This document shows positions 24,510 to 32,992 of a stretch of 41,618 nt of DNA, piece after piece; position 1 is the first letter of the stretch; each line of letters starts with the position of its first letter. A program made the position numbers and the translations under genes. The stretch comes from Paracoccaceae bacterium (GTDB taxonomy: Bacteria; Pseudomonadota; Alphaproteobacteria; Rhodobacterales; Rhodobacteraceae), in assembly GCA_023254015.1 (NCBI GenBank), contig JALQYS010000474.1:1-41618 (forward strand), written 5' to 3'. Under the pieces are notes generated by a model, which ran no database searches, had not been told where the DNA came from, and was given only the letters and a program-made list of their open reading frames with translations.

Positions 24510-27500
24510 GGGATCGCGGTGCGCTGCAGGGCTGCAGTCACGACTTCGGGATCAAGCGGCATCAGTTGCGCTGTCGCCGTCCAGAGGATCTGGGCCTCGA
24601 TCGGGCGGTCGGGGTAGATCTGCCGCATTGCGGTGACATATGCCCCCATCTGCCGCAAAAGGCCTTCGGGCACCTGATCGGGGTGATCGGGGACCCGGGC
24701 GTTCGACTTGAAGTCCACCACAACCACCCGGTCCTGCCCCACCACAAGCCGGTCGATCGTTCCAACGAGCACGCTTGTGCCTATGGGGGCGACGAAGGGC
24801 ACCTCGGCCAGTGTGTCGGGCGTAAACAGCCATGCGAGTGCCGGGTTTTCCAGCACCTTCCGGGCAACGGCCAGCGCCTCGTCACGCAGCGCGGCGTCGG
24901 TGATCAGCGCTTCGGCCATGTGGGGCCATGCGTCGGGCTGCGATTGCGGCAAGTGTTCCAGCAAGAGGTGGATCGCCGTGCCGCGGGTCTTGGCTGCGTC
25001 CTCGGACAGGTCCAGACCCTCGCCGGGCAGGGCCTTGGCCCCGCCAAGGTCAGAGGGCGACAAGGGCTGCACGGGGCGGGCAGCCTCGGCCGCCGGGGTC
25101 AGCGCCCAGGCGGGCAAGGTGGTGCTTTGGACTGCGGGTGCCAGTTCCATCTGCCGATCTGCTGGCCAAGCGCCATTGGCCCAGCGCAACACGCCGCCCG
25201 AAACGGGCCCGGCACCCAGCGCAAGCATCGCCTTCTCAACCAGCCGATACCAGCACCAGTCCTGCAGGGGCTTGGGTTCGGGTGGCTTGCCGGTGGCTGT
25301 CTTGGCCTCGCCCGCGCCGGCAACGATCAGCCAGGTGCGTGCGCGGGTGAGCGCAACATACAAAAGCCGCGCGCTTTCTGCGGCTTGATCGGCCTTGCGC
25401 AGCGCGCGGGTCTCGCGGATGGCGGGGGGCGAGGCATCGGCGGGGGTTTTCCACACGGGCAGACCCTGCGGGAGGCGATAGATTTCGTCGCGGTCCTGCG
25501 GGTTGCGGTCGGTGGTGTCGGGCAGAATGACAATCGGCGCTTCCAGCCCCTTTGCGCCATGCACCGTCATTACCCGGATCTTGTCGCCCGCGCCTTCCAT
25601 CTGGCGCTTCACCGTAATGTCGTCGGTTTCCATCCAGATCAGAAAGCCGGTCAGGCTGGGCACGTCGGTCTGTTCATAGCCCAGTGCCTGCGAGAGCAAT
25701 TCGTCAATCCCGTCCTCGGCCTCATCTCCCAGTCGGGCGAGAAGGCGGGCCCTGCCCTGATGCCGCGTCAGCGCGCGATCCAGAAGGTCGAAGGGCCGCA
25801 GAAAGTCGGCCTGATCGCGCAGATCGGCCAACATGGCGAAAGCGTCACTATTCGGCGCCTTGTGACGCATTTCCTCCCAGAGATAGCCCTTCCGGCCATG
25901 AGCAAGGCGAAAGAGTTGATCCTCGCTCCATCCGCACAGGGGCGAGCGCAGGACGGCTGCCAGCGAAAGGTCATCTTCGGGGGTGGCCAGAAACGACAGA
26001 AGCGCCGCCAGATCCTTTACCGCCAGTTCCGCCGCCAGCTTGAGCCGGTCGGCCCCGGCGATAGGCAGACGCTGAGCCTTGCAGGCACGGATGATTTCCG
26101 AAAACAGCCCGGACCGGCGCTGAACAAGGATCAGGAAGTCGCCGGCGTGAACCGGGCGCGGCGTGCCGTCCTCGTCTGGAATTTGCGTCCCCGAGGCGAT
26201 CAACCGGGCGATCTCTGCCGCGATCCTGTCGGCAAGCTGCGCGGTGTGATGGGTTTCGCTGACCAGATCGACAGGGTCATCCCAACTCTTGTCCTCTTCG
26301 GCTTTCACCGGTTCGATCAGCGGCCACAGATCGACGCGGCCGGGAAGGCCACTCTTGAAGGCGATATGACCGGGGTTGATACCCAGCGCCTGAAGGAAGC
26401 CATCGGCAAAGGTTGCGTCCACCACCTGCAAGACCGCCGCGGCAGAGCGGAAGGAATATTGCAGCTCCATGTCCTGAAACTGCTTGCCAGCCGCCCTGAA
26501 CCTGTCCCGGAACAGGGCGTGCTTTTCGTCAAAGGCGGCCACATCGGCGCCCTGGAATGAATAGATCGACTGTTTCTTGTCACCGACCACGAACAGCGTG
26601 CGATCCCGGTCGCCCCCGGCCCCTTCACCCGCGGTATATTCTGCCGCCAGAAGCTCGATCACCTTCCACTGGTCGGGTGAGGTGTCCTGCGCCTCATCCA
26701 CCAGAATGTGGTCGATCCCGCCATCCAATCGATAGAGGACCCAGGCCGCCACCCCGGGATCGGTCAGCAGACCGCGCGCGCGCGCGATCAGGTCGTCAAA
26801 GTCAAGCCAACCGCGCGCTGCCTTGGCGCGTTCGTAAAGCGGCAGGAAGGCGGCGGCAAAACGGTGCAGGGCCTGTGTCCGGGCAACCGCGTCCAGCGCG
26901 ACAAACTTCTCTCGCGTCTCGGCGATGCGAGCGAACAGGCTGGCCAGGCGGTTGGCCAGGGGGCCCAGCGCCTTGACGGTGTCGCCGGTCGGGAGGTTCT
27001 TTTTCACCGTGCCGGCCTTGGTCAGGCAGGCCTCTTCCAGCATCCTGACGATCTTGCTTCCGTCTGTGGCAAAGTCGATCCGGGCGAGGGCTGCGGCGAG
27101 GTCGGTATCGGTCTTCTTGCCACGCTGAAGGATGGGAAGGCATGCGGCGATCAGGTCTGCCTCGTCCCCCAACAGGCATTGGCCAATTACCGAGGGCAGG
27201 GTTTCGTCGGGTTTCAGACCAAAGGCTGCCTTCAGTTCGGCCTCGATCGGCAGGCGGGCAAAGCTGTGGCGGGCACCTGTGACCTGTTCCATCAGCGCGG
27301 TGAAATCTTCGCCGCTATAGACCGCCGCCACCTCGCGCATCACCTCGGGCGCGCGGGTTTCGGCCATTTCCTCGATGATCTGGGCACGCAACAGGCGGGC
27401 GGCGCGGTCGTCCAGTTCGGAAAATCCGGGCGACACGCCGGCCTCCAGCGGGAAGCGGCGCAGAAGCGTGGCGCAAAAGCTGTGGATGGTCTGGATGCGA

Positions 27501-27856
27501 AGGCCGCCCGGCGTTTCAAGGGCGCGGGCAAAGAGCCGCCGGGCGCGGGCAAGATCCTCGGGGCCGAACTGCGGTCCTTCGCCCAGATCGGTCAGATCCT
27601 TGCGCAAGGCGTCATCGGGGCGCATCGCCCAGCCGCCCAGCCGCTGGAACAGGCGGTTCTGCATCTCGGTCGCGGCGGCCTTGGTGTAGGTCAGACAGAG
27701 GATGCGCTGCGGTTCGACCCCGCGGAGCAAAAGCCGCGCCACCCGGTCGATCAGCACCCGTGTCTTGCCCGAGCCTGCATTGGCGGCAACCCAGGTGCTG
27801 GCAAAGGGCTCGGCGGCCTGAACCTGCCGTTCGGTGGCGTCATCGCGCAGAGTCAT
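24506..27856 (-). CDS. addA: double-strand break repair helicase-nuclease AddA
   Basis: Large subunit of the AddAB helicase-nuclease that resects double-strand breaks for RecA. The 1116-residue product has UvrD-type motifs in order: Walker A ANAGSGKT (25-32), CLTYTKAAATEM (Ia), LVDEAQDTSPDQW (II), GDKKQSIYSFQGAD (III), VMTVHGAKGLE (V) and LLYVALTRAR (VI). The C-terminal RecB-type nuclease shows VGTIDRLV and VVVDFKSN, the D-x-K core, then RQMGAYVTAM. It overlaps addB by ATGA. The same operon contains amgK, murU and tsaE upstream. Confidence 0.97.
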   Translation of the reverse strand: MTLRDDATERQVQAAEPFASTWVAANAGSGKTRVLIDRVARLLLRGVEPQRILCLTYTKAAATEMQNRLFQRLGGWAMRPDDALRKDLTDLGEGPQFGPEDLARARRLFARALETPGGLRIQTIHSFCATLLRRFPLEAGVSPGFSELDDRAARLLRAQIIEEMAETRAPEVMREVAAVYSGEDFTALMEQVTGARHSFARLPIEAELKAAFGLKPDETLPSVIGQCLLGDEADLIAACLPILQRGKKTDTDLAAALARIDFATDGSKIVRMLEEACLTKAGTVKKNLPTGDTVKALGPLANRLASLFARIAETREKFVALDAVARTQALHRFAAAFLPLYERAKAARGWLDFDDLIARARGLLTDPGVAAWVLYRLDGGIDHILVDEAQDTSPDQWKVIELLAAEYTAGEGAGGDRDRTLFVVGDKKQSIYSFQGADVAAFDEKHALFRDRFRAAGKQFQDMELQYSFRSAAAVLQVVDATFADGFLQALGINPGHIAFKSGLPGRVDLWPLIEPVKAEEDKSWDDPVDLVSETHHTAQLADRIAAEIARLIASGTQIPDEDGTPRPVHAGDFLILVQRRSGLFSEIIRACKAQRLPIAGADRLKLAAELAVKDLAALLSFLATPEDDLSLAAVLRSPLCGWSEDQLFRLAHGRKGYLWEEMRHKAPNSDAFAMLADLRDQADFLRPFDLLDRALTRHQGRARLLARLGDEAEDGIDELLSQALGYEQTDVPSLTGFLIWMETDDITVKRQMEGAGDKIRVMTVHGAKGLEAPIVILPDTTDRNPQDRDEIYRLPQGLPVWKTPADASPPAIRETRALRKADQAAESARLLYVALTRARTWLIVAGAGEAKTATGKPPEPKPLQDWCWYRLVEKAMLALGAGPVSGGVLRWANGAWPADRQMELAPAVQSTTLPAWALTPAAEAARPVQPLSPSDLGGAKALPGEGLDLSEDAAKTRGTAIHLLLEHLPQSQPDAWPHMAEALITDAALRDEALAVARKVLENPALAWLFTPDTLAEVPFVAPIGTSVLVGTIDRLVVGQDRVVVVDFKSNARVPDHPDQVPEGLLRQMGAYVTAMRQIYPDRPIEAQILWTATAQLMPLDPEVVTAALQRTAIP

Positions 27857-30804
27857 GGTGTGTCATCTCCCACGTCCTCGGGGGTGGCGCGGTCGGTCAT
27901 CTGCCACTCGCCGTAGCGCGCAAGGTGATCATAGTCGCCCTCGATCCGTTCTGCAAAGACCGCCCGTCGGGCAGCATAGCCGGTGGAGCGCTGGGCATAG
28001 CGGGTGATCAGCCGAAGGAACTTTTCCCATTCGCCGTCGATATCCACCTCTTCGCGGGTGCTTTCGACCACCTTGTCGCCACTGCCAAGGCCGATATAGG
28101 CAAAACTTGCAACCTCGGTCGGGCCCAGATCGGCAAAGCCGCCGCGTTCGACCATGGCGGCGGTCAGACGCAGCTGTTTTTCAAAGCTGTTCTGTTGTGG
28201 TTTGGAGGGCGGTGTACCGGTCTTGTAATCGATCAGATGCAGCCGGCCGTCGGGCAGGGCGTCGATCCGGTCGGGTTTGCCGGCAAGGGTAAAGCTGCGC
28301 TGCAGATCGGGCAGGTCGATCTGCAGGGCGCCGGGTTTTTCAAGAACCACGGGCGTGCCGCCGTGCCTGGCGTCTTGCGTCAGGAAATGTTCGGTCGCGC
28401 GGGCCAGACGCGACAGCCAAAGCATCCGTGCCGCTGGAAAGGGTGTTCCTTCGGTCAGGACATCAGCGGCAATGGACAAAAGCCGCACGCGGGCAGCCTC
28501 GCGGGTTTCGCCTTCGGGGCGGTTACGGACGAATTGTTCCAGAATGTCGTGCAGGATGGACCCGCGGTCGCGCGGATCGGGGGCGGCGCGCAAGGGGTCT
28601 AGCGGACGCAGGCGCAGCACATGGCGGGCGTAGATGGCATAGGGGTCGCGGATCAGTCGGGTGATCTCGGTCAGCGAGAGCCGGTCGGGACGGGCGGCGA
28701 CCGGGGGACGAGGGGCCGGGCGGGGAGCCGGCGGCTCGGCCTTGACGGGGCGGTCCATCGCCTGCGCCCATTGCACCCAGGCAGCGCCCCGGCTGCGCAT
28801 TGCCTTCAGCGCTTCTTCGCCGCTTCTTTGTGGCAGACCGGCCATCAGGTTCTGCAACCGGTTCAACCAGCGCGAAGGCACGGTCTGCGCCTCGGCGTCT
28901 CGGGTGGCGCGGGTCAGAACCACCTGTGGCGCGCCAATGGCCTGTTGAAAATCATGCGCGGCAAGGCCGATCTGGCGTTCGGGCAGCAAAAGGCCGGCGT
29001 CCTTGCGCATCTTGCGGTTCAGCCAGGGGTCGGGATCGGGCAGCTTGGGCCAGACGCCATCATTGAGCCCGCCCAGCACCACCAGATCGGCGCCTTGCAC
29101 CCGGGCTTCCAGCGTGCCCCAGATCATCACCCGCGGGTGGGGCTGCACGGTTTCGCGAACCTCGCCCTTTGCGACGATTGCCTCGAACAGGTCGCAATAG
29201 GCCGCCGGATCAAAGTTGCCGCCGTGCGGTGACTCATCTTGCAGCTCGGCAAACAGCTTGGCTGCGCTTTCGCCGGCTTCTTTCTGCCAGAGACCGCCGC
29301 TGCCCTCGGGTGCGTCGCCGCGCGCAATCGCCTCTGACAGATCGCGGTGCAGCGCGACCATGGCCGAAAGCGGTTGCGTGGGTACCGGTTCGAACCTGTC
29401 GATGATCGTGCCAAGGAGCCCGGCCCAGGCTATGGCAGCCGGATCGTTTCGGCTTTCGGCCCAGCGCAAGAGGGCTGTCCCGGTGGGGAATACCGGGCCG
29501 TGGCGGCGGATCGACAGTTCCAGATCGCGTGTCAGGCGCAGATGGGTGCCCCTGTCCCCGCCCGAGGCCGTCAACGGGTGCTTGAGGAGCGCGAGAAGCT
29601 GATCGGCCGTCAGCTTGCCGCCCAAGGCCCGCGCGATCTGGCGAAGGAACCTGCCGGGTGGTGACAGGGCGAGTGGCCGACCGGCCGAATCGTCGGGCAA
29701 GATGCCCCAGCGGTCCAGCGCCGCAGTCACCTGCCGGGTCAGCACCCGGTCGGGCGAGATCAGGGCGGCCGTCTTGCTGTCTTCCACGGCCTTTCGCAGG
29801 ATCAGGGCGATCGACAGGGCCTCGACCCGTGTCGAGGGCGCCTCGATCAGCGTCAGGGCTTCGGTTGCGGCGCCGAGGTCGGGCAGGTGTGGCCCTTCGG
29901 TCAGCCATTGGTCGGTCACCGGAGCCGGGCGAAGGGCCAGAGAGACCAGTGCATTCCGGGCAGGTGAAGGTGCAGGGGCGTTGCGCCAGGGCTGCACGCT
30001 GGCCGGTTGCTGCGACAGGCGGTCAAGGATGCGGCGGAAGCGATACTGGGGGTGATCTTCGGCGGTCAGAGCGTCATCCATCTGGTCCCAGACCCGCTCT
30101 GGCGTGTCAAAATCGAACCCCGGCAGCACCAGCGCGCCTTGCGGTAGCGCCGCAACCAGCTCCATCAGCCGCAGTGTCGTGCCGCGCGAACCGGTTGAGC
30201 CGGCGATCAGGATCGGGTGTGTTGGCGGGTTGGTGGCCCAGCGTTGTGCCAGTTGCCCGACTGCCATGGCTTGCCGGGCCTCTGCGTCGGGTGTGGCGGT
30301 CTGGTCGAACACCTGCGCCACGATGCCCAGAAAGGCCTGGGTCCGGGCCCAATGCGCGGCATGGTTCGACACGTCCAGTGCAGCCAGTTTCGAGGGGTGC
30401 AGTCCCTCGACATGCATTTCCGCCATCAGCTCTGCCAGACTGTCAGCCAGATCATAGAGGGCATTGCGCGGGGCCAGTTCTGGCTGGGCATCAAGGAGCG
30501 CAGCGATCAGTTGCGCCAGTTCCAACTGACGACGCAGCGGGGGGACGGCGGCAGGAAGAGCGAGGCCGGTGCTGTCGGCCAATTCAGTCACCAGCCGCAA
30601 CCGGGGCAACAGCCGCGCGCCCCTTGCCGCGAACAGATCGGTAACACGGCGGCGCATACGCGTGGTGTTCAGATAGACTTCCACCCGGGCCATGGCCTCG
30701 GGCGGGTGCGAGGCCATACGCTCAATGAGCCCGGACACTAGTTCGGCCGGGAAATCCGTGCCGGGTGCAAGGCCGAAAATACGGGGGCCGTGGGTGTCAA
30801 ACAT
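27853..30804 (-). CDS. addB: double-strand break repair nuclease AddB
   Basis: Second subunit of AddAB, with a PD-(D/E)xK nuclease for one strand. The 983-residue chain starts MFDTHGPRIFGLAPGTDFP; the position of a Walker A motif holds GLAPGTDFPAEL, so the helicase-like N-terminal part is ATP-independent, as in alphaproteobacterial AddB. The nuclease has RGSILHDILEQF (metal-binding His) and LHLIDYKTG. I count a single Cys in the whole protein, so the four-Cys iron-sulfur staple of Bacillus-type AddB cannot exist here. The start overlaps murU by 8 nt. Confidence 0.95.
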   Translation of the reverse strand: MFDTHGPRIFGLAPGTDFPAELVSGLIERMASHPPEAMARVEVYLNTTRMRRRVTDLFAARGARLLPRLRLVTELADSTGLALPAAVPPLRRQLELAQLIAALLDAQPELAPRNALYDLADSLAELMAEMHVEGLHPSKLAALDVSNHAAHWARTQAFLGIVAQVFDQTATPDAEARQAMAVGQLAQRWATNPPTHPILIAGSTGSRGTTLRLMELVAALPQGALVLPGFDFDTPERVWDQMDDALTAEDHPQYRFRRILDRLSQQPASVQPWRNAPAPSPARNALVSLALRPAPVTDQWLTEGPHLPDLGAATEALTLIEAPSTRVEALSIALILRKAVEDSKTAALISPDRVLTRQVTAALDRWGILPDDSAGRPLALSPPGRFLRQIARALGGKLTADQLLALLKHPLTASGGDRGTHLRLTRDLELSIRRHGPVFPTGTALLRWAESRNDPAAIAWAGLLGTIIDRFEPVPTQPLSAMVALHRDLSEAIARGDAPEGSGGLWQKEAGESAAKLFAELQDESPHGGNFDPAAYCDLFEAIVAKGEVRETVQPHPRVMIWGTLEARVQGADLVVLGGLNDGVWPKLPDPDPWLNRKMRKDAGLLLPERQIGLAAHDFQQAIGAPQVVLTRATRDAEAQTVPSRWLNRLQNLMAGLPQRSGEEALKAMRSRGAAWVQWAQAMDRPVKAEPPAPRPAPRPPVAARPDRLSLTEITRLIRDPYAIYARHVLRLRPLDPLRAAPDPRDRGSILHDILEQFVRNRPEGETREAARVRLLSIAADVLTEGTPFPAARMLWLSRLARATEHFLTQDARHGGTPVVLEKPGALQIDLPDLQRSFTLAGKPDRIDALPDGRLHLIDYKTGTPPSKPQQNSFEKQLRLTAAMVERGGFADLGPTEVASFAYIGLGSGDKVVESTREEVDIDGEWEKFLRLITRYAQRSTGYAARRAVFAERIEGDYDHLARYGEWQMTDRATPEDVGDDTP

Positions 30805-31486
30805 GGTTGGCCAGCAGGTTTTCAGCCTGCGCTATTCCTGCGGGATGGCCTACGTCGCACCAGCCGCCCCGATGAACCAGACCGTGCACCTTGCCCCGTG
30901 CGATCATGTCATCCCACAGCAGGTTCAACGAGAAAACTTCCTGCTCAATCTGCTGCAGCCCTTTGGTTTGCAGGATCTGCGCCCCCAGATAGACCAAGCC
31001 GGGTGCCCCCTTCGCCCGCGACAGAACGCCTGTTTCGGCCATGAGAAAATCGCCCTGTCCGCAATGGCCCGTTGCCTGATCGGTCGGCAGAAGCAGCAAC
31101 AGCGCCTCCATCCGGTCCGGGTCCCAATGGCGGGCAAGTTGGGTCAGCGGATTTTCCCCGGTCCAGACCGCATCGCTGTTCAACGTCATCACCGGCCCTT
31201 TGCCCAGATGAGGCAGCGCCTTGCGCAACCCGCCGCCGGTTTCCAGGATCTGACCGGGTTCTTCGGACAGGATCACCGGGCGGTTGGCAAGGTGGTCTGC
31301 AATCTGCCCGGCAAGATAATGGGTGTTCACCACCACGGGCTTTGCACCTGCTGTCGCCGCCAGGTCCAGCGCGTGATCGACGAGCGCCCGGCCCGCCACC
31401 TTGATCAGGGGCTTCGGCCGGTTCGCCGTCAAGGCGCCCATCCGGGTGCCGAAGCCGGCGGCAAAGATCATCAAGGGGAAGGGCAT
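30797..31486 (-). CDS. murU: N-acetylmuramate-1-phosphate uridylyltransferase MurU-like nucleotidyltransferase
   Basis: Converts MurNAc-1-phosphate and UTP to UDP-MurNAc in the peptidoglycan recycling route that bypasses fosfomycin-sensitive MurA (shown in Pseudomonas). 229 residues from the ATG at 31486, after ATAGGTTCACG. The nucleotidyltransferase signature AAGFGTRMGALTANRPKPL lies at about 9-27, then EEPGQILETGGGLRKAL and the metal-binding NSDAVW. The pair with the AmgK-like kinase directly upstream supports MurU over a generic sugar nucleotidyltransferase. It overlaps amgK by 16 nt and addB by 8 nt. Confidence 0.88.
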   Translation of the reverse strand: MPFPLMIFAAGFGTRMGALTANRPKPLIKVAGRALVDHALDLAATAGAKPVVVNTHYLAGQIADHLANRPVILSEEPGQILETGGGLRKALPHLGKGPVMTLNSDAVWTGENPLTQLARHWDPDRMEALLLLLPTDQATGHCGQGDFLMAETGVLSRAKGAPGLVYLGAQILQTKGLQQIEQEVFSLNLLWDDMIARGKVHGLVHRGGWCDVGHPAGIAQAENLLANHV

Positions 31487-32475
31487 CGTGAACCTATCAG
31501 GGCAAGCGTTTCCGGCGTGGGTCGGGGCAAGAGCCTGGCGCACAGGCGTTCAAGCGGGGCGTTGACCGGGTGGGCCAGGTTTTCCTGCAACTGCTTCCAG
31601 ACCCGCGGAAGCAACTGCAGGTAGCCGGGTTTGCCCGACACCTTCGCCAGTCTCACGAAAACCCCCAGGATGCGCAGCGCCCGCTGTGCGCCCAGAACGG
31701 CGTAAGACGCCTCGAAGTCGGGTCCAGCGCCAGTAGCCTCCTGAAAGCGACGGATCATTGCGGATATCGTTTCACGTGAAACATCGCGACGGGCGTCCTG
31801 CAGCAGCGAAACCAGATCATAGCCCGGCTGCCCCATCTGGGCCAATTGGAAGTCCAGCAGGCCCACCCGGGCAATGCCGTCCCGTTCGGGCAACCACAGC
31901 AGGTTTTCGGCGTGATAATCCCGCAGGATCATCACCCTTGGCCCATCGGCATGAGTTGCAATCAGGTCGTGCAAGGTGGCGCGAAACCCGTCGCGGTCGC
32001 CCACATCATCGGCGACCGCGCGGCGATACCAGTCCAGTGCAAAGCAAGCGGCCTCGGCCCAGTCTTGTGCCGACAGGTCAGGCAGGTCCTCCAGCGGCGG
32101 CTTCGTCTGCAGCGTCAAAAGCACATCCGTCGCTGCTGCATAAAGCGGGAGTTCTATCGCGCGATTGGCTGCGGCTAGACGGGCATAGACGCCATCCCCG
32201 AGATCCTCCAGCAACAGAAACCCATGCGTCAGATCCTGCGCCAGACAGCGCGGTGCCGACAGTCCAAGGCCCAGAAGATGGTCGGCCACCCGAAGGAACA
32301 CCGCCGGATCGTCGCCCTTGCCCGGCGGGGCATCCATCAGGACGGCGGTTTTTCCGCCCCTTGCAAGCCGATCATAGCTGCGGTCCGAGGCGTCACCTGC
32401 GAGAAAGCGCCGCGCGGCATCGCCCCAGCCTGCGCGGATGAGGAACTGGCTGGACAGTGTTGCGCGGTCAGTCAT
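31471..32475 (-). CDS. amgK: AmgK-like anomeric N-acetylmuramate/N-acetylglucosamine kinase (aminoglycoside phosphotransferase fold)
   Basis: Phosphorylates MurNAc at C1, the step before MurU in recycling. The 334-residue product has the APH-type kinase fold: N-terminal ASDRSYDR and KTAVLMDAPP (nucleotide-binding Lys), the hinge LLLEDLGDG, and the catalytic loop LRDYHAENLLW followed by LLDFQLAQMGQPGYDLVSLLQDAR. This loop (Arg-Asp-Tyr-His) is the AmgK form rather than His-Gly-Asp of antibiotic kinases, so resistance is not implied. A parS copy lies in its coding sequence (31768-31783), where it encodes Val-Ser-Arg-Glu-Thr. It overlaps tsaE by 8 nt and murU by 16 nt. Confidence 0.9.
   Translation of the reverse strand: MTDRATLSSQFLIRAGWGDAARRFLAGDASDRSYDRLARGGKTAVLMDAPPGKGDDPAVFLRVADHLLGLGLSAPRCLAQDLTHGFLLLEDLGDGVYARLAAANRAIELPLYAAATDVLLTLQTKPPLEDLPDLSAQDWAEAACFALDWYRRAVADDVGDRDGFRATLHDLIATHADGPRVMILRDYHAENLLWLPERDGIARVGLLDFQLAQMGQPGYDLVSLLQDARRDVSRETISAMIRRFQEATGAGPDFEASYAVLGAQRALRILGVFVRLAKVSGKPGYLQLLPRVWKQLQENLAHPVNAPLERLCARLLPRPTPETLALIGSRCPSP
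31768..31783. promoter_or_regulatory. parS centromere site 3 (ParB binding, 15/16)
   Basis: CGTTTCACGTGAAACA matches the 16-bp parS palindrome except the outermost base; the inner GTTTCACGTGAAAC is perfect. It lies inside amgK, 17 kb from the candidate origin on the side opposite sites 1 and 2. Confidence 0.88.
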
Positions 32476-32953
32476 GCACCCCCCAGTCGGCCAGAAGCTC
32501 CCCCGCCAGATCGGACCTTCTTCCCAGGCTCACAGTAACGGATCGCCCCTCACCTTTTGCCGCAAAGACCAGCCGCAGCGCCCCGCCTGGGGCGAAACGG
32601 CCCAAACGATCCGGCCATTCGATCAGGCAGATCCCGGTATCAAAGGCGGCCTCAAGGCCCAGTTCGAACACTTCGTCCGGGTTCGACAGGCGGTAAAGAT
32701 CGGCGTGCCATATCTCAAGATCCGCTTCATAGGTCTGAACCAGCGTGAAAGTCGGCGAGGGCACGTCCTCGGCCCGGCCCAGACGGCTTTGGATGAACGA
32801 GCGGGCAAACAGGCTTTTGCCCGCGCCGATAGGGCCTTCCAGCAACAGGCAATCCCCGGCCCGCAGGCGCGGGGCAAACCAGGCGCCAAGACGCTCGGTC
32901 GCTGCGGGGTCGGGCAGATAAACCTCAATCGGGGGCGGGGCAACATCATTCAT
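32468..32953 (-). CDS. tsaE: tRNA threonylcarbamoyladenosine biosynthesis ATPase TsaE
   Basis: Helps TsaB-TsaD make t6A37 in ANN-decoding tRNAs. From the ATG at 32953, after CTTGGGCGG, it is 161 residues. The P-loop LLEGPIGAGKS (37-47), PSPTFTLVQTYE, HADLYRL and LIEWPDRLG identify TsaE without ambiguity. A GTG nine codons upstream is a less likely start. It overlaps amgK by 8 nt and lies 39 nt after the PAS protein. The tsaE-amgK-murU-addB-addA order is shared by many alphaproteobacteria. Confidence 0.96.
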   Translation of the reverse strand: MNDVAPPPIEVYLPDPAATERLGAWFAPRLRAGDCLLLEGPIGAGKSLFARSFIQSRLGRAEDVPSPTFTLVQTYEADLEIWHADLYRLSNPDEVFELGLEAAFDTGICLIEWPDRLGRFAPGGALRLVFAAKGEGRSVTVSLGRRSDLAGELLADWGVHD

Positions 32954-32992
32954 CCGCCCAAGTTTATCCGACCCGGCCACCGCCGCAAGGCA

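Noticed and set aside
24566..26560. Long plus-strand open frame opposite addA
   Set aside because: It lies fully inside addA, whose helicase motifs are all intact, and shows no recognisable domain or ribosome-binding site.
31471..32475. Aminoglycoside resistance kinase
   Set aside because: The fold is shared, but the Arg-Asp-Tyr-His catalytic loop and the neighbouring murU and tsaE point to the cell-wall recycling kinase AmgK.
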